DNA of 64,000 nucleotides, taken from contig NZ_VIWO01000001.1 of the NCBI RefSeq assembly GCF_007829335.1, forward strand, positions 868,001 through 932,000, in the 5' to 3' direction. Each line of letters begins with the position of its first letter. Within the stretch, counting starts at the first letter, position 1. Below the pieces are notes generated by a model that had not been told where the DNA came from, made no database searches, and saw only the letters and a program-made list of their open reading frames with translations. Both the position numbers and the translations under genes were made by a program. This document shows positions 58,906 through 64,000 of the stretch, in pieces. This DNA comes from Chitinophaga polysaccharea. GTDB lineage: Bacteria > Bacteroidota > Bacteroidia > Chitinophagales > Chitinophagaceae.

Positions 58906-61182
58906 ATGAAATCGGGATTCAAGATAGGTAGCGCTTTGGTGCTATCTGCTGCATTGCTTCACGGCGTACAAGCAGAGGCGCAGAAGAAAGAAACATTTGT
59001 AGAAAGCAAATCCGTTGCTTCAGTAGATCCTTATATCGGCTCTGGTGAGCATGGACACGTATTTGTAGGCGCCAGCGTACCTTATGGCGCCATATCCGTA
59101 GGACCTACCAATATCGTGAAAGGATGGGATTGGTGCTCCGGCTATCATTATTCCGACAGTGTGTTGATTGGCTTCTCCCAGCAACACCTGAGCGGAACAG
59201 GTATCGGCGATCTGGGCGATGTACTGGTAATGCCCTATACCGGCAAAGTGAGAACCAACAGGGGCACACAGGAAGATCCTACTTCCGGCTACGGTTCCCA
59301 TTATTCCCATAGCCGCGAAAAAGCCCGTCCCGGCTACTATTCTGTTCAACTGGACGATTACAACATCCTGGCGGAATTAACAGCATCAGAAAGAGTATCG
59401 TTTAATCGCTTTACTTTCCCGAAAAATCAACCCGCTAATATCATCATCGACCTGAAAGAAGGTATTGGCTGGGATGCTCCCGTAGAAACATTTATCAAAC
59501 AAGTAGATGAATATACGCTCGAAGGATACCGCTATTCCAAAGGCTGGGCGGAAGACCAGCGTCTTTGGTTTGCGATTAAATCATCTGTGCCGGTAAAACA
59601 ATTCCTTGTTTTTGATGGAGATACCAAACAAACTGGAAACTCCGTGAAATCAAAAGCGGCCAAGGGAGTCATCGTTTTTGATAAATCTCCCGGACAAGTA
59701 ATGCTGAAAATAGGTATCTCCCCGGTAAGCAGCGAAAATGCACTCGCCAATATCAAAGCAGAAATACCAGGATGGGACTTTGCCAAAACAGTGAATACTG
59801 CCAACGTTAAATGGGATAAAGAACTGTCGAAAGTAAACATCGAAACTAAAGATCCATCTGCCCGCCGTGTATTTTACACCGCCCTTTATCATACCATGAT
59901 TGATCCGGCTTTATTCAACGATCATGATGGTAGCTACCGCGGCACCGATAAAAAAGTATATCCTAATCCAGGATTCGATAACTATTCCGTTTTCTCCCTC
60001 TGGGATATCTACCGCTCCTGCGCGCCATTGAGCACCATTCTGCACCCTGAAAAGGTAAACAGCTTCGTCAACTCTATGCTCACCGTTTATAAGCAGCAGG
60101 GCAAACTGCCGGTGTGGCACCTGATGGGCAATGAAACTAATTGCATGGTTGGCTATCATGCGGTACCTCCTATCGTAGATGCTTACCTGAAAGGCTTTAC
60201 AGGCTTCAATGCAGAAGAAGCTTTTACGGCAATGAAAGTTACCGCCAACCGCGATGACCTGGGGCTTAAATATGTAAAAGAACGCGGTTATATCCCGGCA
60301 GATAAGGAATATGAATCCGTTTCCAAAGCACTGGAATACGCCATCGATGATTGGTGCATCGCCGCTATGGCAAAGAAATTGGGTAAGACTGCCGACTATG
60401 AATATTTTAAAAAACGCGCAGGCTATTACAAAAATTATTTCGATAGCACCATCCGATTTGTACGCCCACGTATGAGCGATGGCAGCTTCAAAACACCTTA
60501 CAATCCGTTTAATTCCATCCACGAAAAAGGCGACTTCACCGAAGGTAACGGCTGGCAATACACCTGGCTGGTACCCCAGGACGTAGAAGGTCTAATAGAA
60601 CTGATGGGTGGCGATGATGCCTTTACCCGCAAGCTCGACAGCCTCTTTACCGCCAGGGGCGATATGGGCGCTGAAGCCTCCAGCGATATTTCCGGCCTCA
60701 TAGGGATGTATGCACATGGTAATGAACCTAGTCACCACGTTACTTATATGTATGCTTTCGCAGGTAATCAATGGAAAACAGCCGAGAAAGTAAGACAGGT
60801 AATGAAAGACTTTTATTTCGATAAGCCGGAAGGTCTTGCCGGTAATGAAGACTGTGGCGCTATGTCGTCCTGGTATGTATTCTCTGCTCTGGGCTTCTAC
60901 CCCGAAAATCCCGCCAGTGGTGTGTATGTACTGGGTAGCCCGCTGTTCGATAAAGCTACTTTGAAGGTAGGCGCCGGTAAAACATTTACCGTACAAACCA
61001 TTGGTAACAGTCCGGAAAATATCTATATCCAGGGTGTTACGCTCAACGGAAAGCCTTACAGCAAAAGCTTTATCTCCCACCAGGATGTGGTGAAAGGTGG
61101 AACGATGGTGGTTAAAATGGGTAACAAACCTAACTACGAGTTTGGTAAGCCTGTTGCCGACAGACCTAGAAATATCTTATAA
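58906..61182 (+). CDS. GH92 alpha-mannosidase
   Basis: A 758-residue secreted enzyme with a signal peptide (MKSGFKIGSALVLSAALLHG...AEA). GH92 exo-alpha-mannosidases are calcium-dependent and usually cut alpha-1,2-linked mannose. Family segments present are VDPYIGSGEHGHVFVGASVP, YHYSDSVLIGFSQQHLSGTG, MGNETNCMVGYHAVPPIVDA and GNEPSHHVTYMYAFAG with GNEDCGAMSSWYVFSALGFY, the last two carrying catalytic acidic residues. Full length. The ATG at 58906 starts the signal peptide exactly. Ends at a strong terminator. Confidence 0.95.
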   Translation: MKSGFKIGSALVLSAALLHGVQAEAQKKETFVESKSVASVDPYIGSGEHGHVFVGASVPYGAISVGPTNIVKGWDWCSGYHYSDSVLIGFSQQHLSGTGIGDLGDVLVMPYTGKVRTNRGTQEDPTSGYGSHYSHSREKARPGYYSVQLDDYNILAELTASERVSFNRFTFPKNQPANIIIDLKEGIGWDAPVETFIKQVDEYTLEGYRYSKGWAEDQRLWFAIKSSVPVKQFLVFDGDTKQTGNSVKSKAAKGVIVFDKSPGQVMLKIGISPVSSENALANIKAEIPGWDFAKTVNTANVKWDKELSKVNIETKDPSARRVFYTALYHTMIDPALFNDHDGSYRGTDKKVYPNPGFDNYSVFSLWDIYRSCAPLSTILHPEKVNSFVNSMLTVYKQQGKLPVWHLMGNETNCMVGYHAVPPIVDAYLKGFTGFNAEEAFTAMKVTANRDDLGLKYVKERGYIPADKEYESVSKALEYAIDDWCIAAMAKKLGKTADYEYFKKRAGYYKNYFDSTIRFVRPRMSDGSFKTPYNPFNSIHEKGDFTEGNGWQYTWLVPQDVEGLIELMGGDDAFTRKLDSLFTARGDMGAEASSDISGLIGMYAHGNEPSHHVTYMYAFAGNQWKTAEKVRQVMKDFYFDKPEGLAGNEDCGAMSSWYVFSALGFYPENPASGVYVLGSPLFDKATLKVGAGKTFTVQTIGNSPENIYIQGVTLNGKPYSKSFISHQDVVKGGTMVVKMGNKPNYEFGKPVADRPRNIL

Positions 61183-61197
61183 GATAACATAAAATAG

Positions 61198-61232
61198 AAA
61201 GGGCCCCGCATTACAATGCGGGGCCCCTTTTT
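61198..61232. terminator. Terminator after GH92
   Basis: Stem GGGCCCCGCAT / ATGCGGGGCCC (11 bp, perfect), TACA loop and T5. It lies between convergent genes and can act on both strands. Confidence 0.88.
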
Positions 61233-61244
61233 ATGTCAAAAAAG

Positions 61245-62330
61245 TTAAGCGTTTTCCCCCAGTATCCGTAACACTTCCGGTGTTACTTCTCCAAAAATGG
61301 AAACACCTGCCGCTCCATTTTGTATAGCTAGTCTTACTGCTTCTGCCAGATCGGTGTAATTGCTGTGAAAGTCGGGTAAATAAAGCCCTGCATACAATGG
61401 GAACGCCCCATGCAGCCCTTTCACGCCTTCTGCTACGGCATCCCCTATCCACGCTACATTTTCGCGGTAAAAGCCATGGTAAATCATGGGGCATACGGCG
61501 TTCAACGGCCAGTTGGTCCAGTCCTGACGTACAATACGTTTGGCAATTTCCGGCGTAGGAAATACCGCTGCCGAAATAGGCTTTTTATGTTGCCGCGCTA
61601 CCTGTGCCAGGTTATTCACTACGTTAGTAATACGATCGTAACGAAACTTGCGCCAGGAAGGGCTTTGGTCAGGATGTTCTATCTCCAGCGGATCTATGCC
61701 CCGCTTTTCTTTATAAGCATTGCGGCATTGTTCGCAATAACAGAAATCATATTCCGGTAATTCTTTCGATTGATCAATACCATAATGGCTCCATAGGTTG
61801 ACCGGCAATATCACATCGCAAAAACGCACATAGTCCAGGTGAATACCATCTACATAACTCAGGGAGAGGATTTTTTCTACTTGGTCTTTGAGGTAATTGA
61901 TTACTTCCGGTTTACTCGGACATAACCACCGGTAGTAGTCTACATAGGGTGGATGATTGGCGCAGGACTCTCCTTTGCGGTTTTGTGCATACCATTCCGG
62001 GTGACTGGCCAGCAGATCTTTTTCGCCCCTGTTCATGGTCCACATCCAGTGGTGTGCCCTGATCCCATTGGCCTTTGCGGTTTTGAAATGCAATTCGCTA
62101 TCCGCTTCAAACATAATATCGGTAATGCCTGCTTTTCTGTAAGTGGCATACCTGGCCTGCAATACAGCGGCAGTATCTTTATGATCGGGATTAATCCATA
62201 CCCGGTGTTCAACGGCTGTTTTTTCCAGGCTGGGCGAAGCTGCTGCCGCGGCTGCACGCGCCGGCAACGACGGCTTTACCAGCGCTAGTCCGCCAATACC
62301 TAATGACTTAATAAAATGACGTTTATTCAT
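61245..62330 (-). CDS. GH10-like glycosidase (DUF187/GHL10)
   Basis: A 361-residue exported protein with a Tat/Sec-like leader (MNKRHFIKSLGIGGLALVKP) and a TIM-barrel resembling the GHL10/DUF187 family. The strand with GIHLDYVRFCDV carries the acidic residues, and CYCEQCRNAYKEKRGIDP is a cysteine-rich loop seen in this group. Predicted to hydrolyse glycan or peptidoglycan-like polymers, substrate unknown. The CBM9-like gene lies 5 bases upstream, so the two form an operon and probably act on the same polymer. Confidence 0.8.
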   Translation of the reverse strand: MNKRHFIKSLGIGGLALVKPSLPARAAAAAASPSLEKTAVEHRVWINPDHKDTAAVLQARYATYRKAGITDIMFEADSELHFKTAKANGIRAHHWMWTMNRGEKDLLASHPEWYAQNRKGESCANHPPYVDYYRWLCPSKPEVINYLKDQVEKILSLSYVDGIHLDYVRFCDVILPVNLWSHYGIDQSKELPEYDFCYCEQCRNAYKEKRGIDPLEIEHPDQSPSWRKFRYDRITNVVNNLAQVARQHKKPISAAVFPTPEIAKRIVRQDWTNWPLNAVCPMIYHGFYRENVAWIGDAVAEGVKGLHGAFPLYAGLYLPDFHSNYTDLAEAVRLAIQNGAAGVSIFGEVTPEVLRILGENA

Positions 62331-62335
62331 ATCCG

Positions 62336-63457
62336 TTATTTGCTGTTGTGATAAACTTTACCTTCCTGGTCAATGTAGACAGCGCCGGAAAAATCGGTAC
62401 CGGTAATGTTGGCATTGAACTGGGAAGAGGTAGCCTCCAGGCGGAGTGTATATTGTTGTCCTTTACTGCCGCGCTGCTTTTCAGGTATTTGAAGCATAGC
62501 CAGGTTATTGGCATAACGTCCATGGGCTTGCCGGTATTGTTGTTGCGCCCAGTATACTTTCCAGAGGTATGGTTTAGCTTCCTCGGCTGCTGGCAGCTGA
62601 AAATCGGTATGTGCCTGCGTGGTGAATAGCAGGTAGCCCCATCTTTCCGGTGCATGCATATTGATCATATTTTGTGGCGACCATACCCAGTTGTTTTCTG
62701 GCTTCCTTTGTTTTACATAGGCGCCATTTTTTATATCAGTATCCCACTCCACCCTTGAAAAATTAATTCGCCATAGCGTATTGTCTGAAGGCCGTTGATT
62801 CCTGTCGAAGAAGCTGAGCGCACTATAAGGAATCGCCATCTCCACCGTCCATTCCTTATCTGTATCCGAAGGATTGTTGATGGTACCATTTACATGTACG
62901 GCGGTACGTATACCCTTGGTATCCCAGTTGAGCATGGCCAATCCTCCATTGCGGTAAGGCTTAACCATAAACAAGTCCATTACCGTATTGAGGGCGTTGA
63001 TCTCTATTTCATAATACTGATGCGTATTGCCATCCGGATCAATAAATACTTCAAAATCATTATCCTGAAAAATGATAGTATCGTGGTTTAAAAGCGTGCC
63101 CCATACATGCGGTTCTTCTAAAGACGCGGCAATATATAAGTACTGGTTATCCCACAGCATTTTTACCCGGGTACGCAGTCGTGGCGCAGGTTTAGCATCA
63201 CCTTCAATATCTTTAAAATCTTCTGACCATGGTGCTTTCTCCCAGGCACCTTCTGTAATATTGCCATCAATCTGTATGTTGCCGGAAGTTTGATAACATA
63301 CGTAATGACGGGGTACGCCGGTAAATGGGCGAAAACCATTGGAAAAAGTTTGTGCGGAGCTGGCTGTTCCGGCCAGCAATAATCCTATCATACCTGCTGC
63401 CACCTTGCTGGTCAACGATCTACCTGTCTGCTTCCTGCAGCGAGTTTCATTTTTCAT
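62336..63457 (-). CDS. Secreted CBM9-like carbohydrate-binding protein
   Basis: A 373-residue protein with a signal peptide (SKVAAGMIGLLLAGTASSAQ) and a CBM9-like beta-sandwich: IDGNITEGAWEKAPWSEDF at the start, VKMLWDNQYLYIAASLEEP, FQDNDFEVFIDPDGNTHQYY and EWTVEMAIPYSALSFF. This fold binds reducing-end sugars. It lacks catalytic motifs, so it likely helps the neighbouring GH10-like enzyme. The ATG at 63457 is preferred to 63511, which adds 18 unlikely residues. Confidence 0.83.
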   Translation of the reverse strand: MKNETRCRKQTGRSLTSKVAAGMIGLLLAGTASSAQTFSNGFRPFTGVPRHYVCYQTSGNIQIDGNITEGAWEKAPWSEDFKDIEGDAKPAPRLRTRVKMLWDNQYLYIAASLEEPHVWGTLLNHDTIIFQDNDFEVFIDPDGNTHQYYEIEINALNTVMDLFMVKPYRNGGLAMLNWDTKGIRTAVHVNGTINNPSDTDKEWTVEMAIPYSALSFFDRNQRPSDNTLWRINFSRVEWDTDIKNGAYVKQRKPENNWVWSPQNMINMHAPERWGYLLFTTQAHTDFQLPAAEEAKPYLWKVYWAQQQYRQAHGRYANNLAMLQIPEKQRGSKGQQYTLRLEATSSQFNANITGTDFSGAVYIDQEGKVYHNSK

Positions 63458-63532
63458 CTTAAACACACCGTTATAAACTACTAATGTACGATGTGGTGCT
63501 GGTTTTTTCATGGCTAGGGCAAAAAGCTAAAA

Positions 63533-63622
63533 GCATAAAGCAAAAAGCTATTGGAGCGGATAATATTAGCGAATGTTTAAATACTCATATATTATCCGCT
63601 TCAATAGCTTTTTGCTTTATGC
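63533..63622. repeat. 34-bp inverted repeat between CBM9 and M13 genes
   Basis: Left arm 63533-63566 and right arm 63589-63622 are complementary over 34 bp with one G-T, around a 22-base loop. The left arm starts GCATAAAGCAAAAAGCTA; a partial direct copy AAAAAGCTA occurs at 63521 as well. It is longer than a terminator needs. It could be a bidirectional terminator, a small non-autonomous mobile element or a REP-like repeat. Confidence 0.7.
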
Positions 63623-63643
63623 CTTCGGCTTTGCGCGTTATAT

Positions 63644-64000
63644 CTACCAGATTCTTACCCTGGCGCTATCTGCTCTGTACATCCCGTTGCCAGGCTGTAA
63701 TCCATATACTTCGTAAAACGCGTCTACATCGCTGAATGGTCCATTCACCCTGAATTTAGCTGGCGAATGTACATCTGTCAGGACCTGCCTGGCCAACGAT
63801 TCTTTTTTGGTATGGCTCAACCATCCCAGGGCATATCCCATGAAATAGCGCTCTGCTGGCGTGTAGCCGGCAATCTTTTCATTTTTCTGGTATTGTTCGG
63901 TCTTTTTAAATGCTTCCCATCCCAGTAAGATACCACCCAGATCTGCAATATTTTCGCCCAGGGTAGCTTTCCCGTTGATATGTAAGCTATCCACCACTAC
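63644..64000 (-). CDS. M13-family zinc metallopeptidase, C-terminal part
   Basis: The gene runs off the right edge; the last 118 residues are visible. SLHINGKATLGENIADLGG contains the Glu zinc ligand and Asp of the neprilysin family, and FMGYALGWLSH, SPAKFRVNGPFSDVDAFYEVY and a C-terminal VRIW match the end of M13 enzymes. These are secreted or membrane-anchored endopeptidases of peptides up to about 40 residues. The HExxH motif lies outside the window. Confidence 0.92.
   Translation of the reverse strand, partial: VVVDSLHINGKATLGENIADLGGILLGWEAFKKTEQYQKNEKIAGYTPAERYFMGYALGWLSHTKKESLARQVLTDVHSPAKFRVNGPFSDVDAFYEVYGLQPGNGMYRADSARVRIW

Overview
The window looks like a chromosomal segment of a Bacteroidota bacterium close to Chitinophaga (inference). 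Many upstream regions carry the Bacteroidota -7 element TAnnTTTG. The gene content also fits the phylum: GH92 and GH76 mannose enzymes, S9 and M28 exopeptidases, an ECF sigma factor with a FecR-like partner, a kdp operon with its own outer-membrane porin, and hybrid histidine kinases. No rRNA, complete insertion sequence, CRISPR array or prophage was seen.

Layout. 1-6 kb: M28 peptidase, gcvT, a SRPBCC protein, comB, an AraC regulator and a divergent Zn-knuckle/MBL-fold protein. 6-10.6 kb: a SWIM-domain SNF2 helicase followed by an MNT/HEPN toxin-antitoxin pair. 10.7-22.8 kb: a complete K+ uptake operon (kdp-associated protein, two tiny membrane peptides, kdpA, kdpB, kdpC, porin, KdpD sensor domain, separate histidine kinase) that meets a convergent hybrid kinase; no kdpE is present. 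23-35.5 kb: housekeeping and accessory genes (PaaG-like hydratase, S9 peptidase, hflX, Rieske protein, GT39, tRNA-Asn, two SDRs, AraC regulator, a cytochrome c remnant, a glycosyltransferase, dTMP kinase). 35.5-46.5 kb: amidohydrolase, GH76, and recD-recC-recB. 46.5-47.8 kb: a frameshifted outer-membrane protein gene, pth2 and ywbE.

The most unusual part is 47.8-50.2 kb, read on the minus strand. A Bacteroidota-type promoter is followed by two short ORFs, each ending at a strong intrinsic terminator. Next come three tightly spaced tRNA-like genes: Ile(UAU), a degenerate His(GUG), and a class-II Tyr(GUA) lacking U8 and A14 but with an encoded CCA. Then comes an RNA whose T-arm, acceptor stem and D-arm are arranged as a circularly permuted tRNA, as in bacterial Y RNAs. 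A further hairpin-rich segment ends in a long-range stem plus U-run just before a slipin (SPFH/Band-7) gene. I know slipins, Y RNAs and tRNA fragments as components of RNA-repair/RtcR-type systems elsewhere. Here no RtcB, Ro60 or RtcR is visible, so this looks like a different or minimal arrangement.

50.2-57.3 kb is an accessory region: two orphan response regulators in AT-rich DNA, a protein of four 23-residue HH..G..PW repeats, a protein with two UBA-like helical motifs convergent with an HNH endonuclease, an ECF sigma factor with a FecR-like protein truncated after its membrane helix, and an ABC exporter. 57.3-64 kb: GT87, a GH92 alpha-mannosidase, a GH10-like hydrolase with a CBM9-like partner, a 34-bp inverted repeat, and the 3' end of an M13 peptidase gene. 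Functional calls rest on motifs read by eye; no database search was run.
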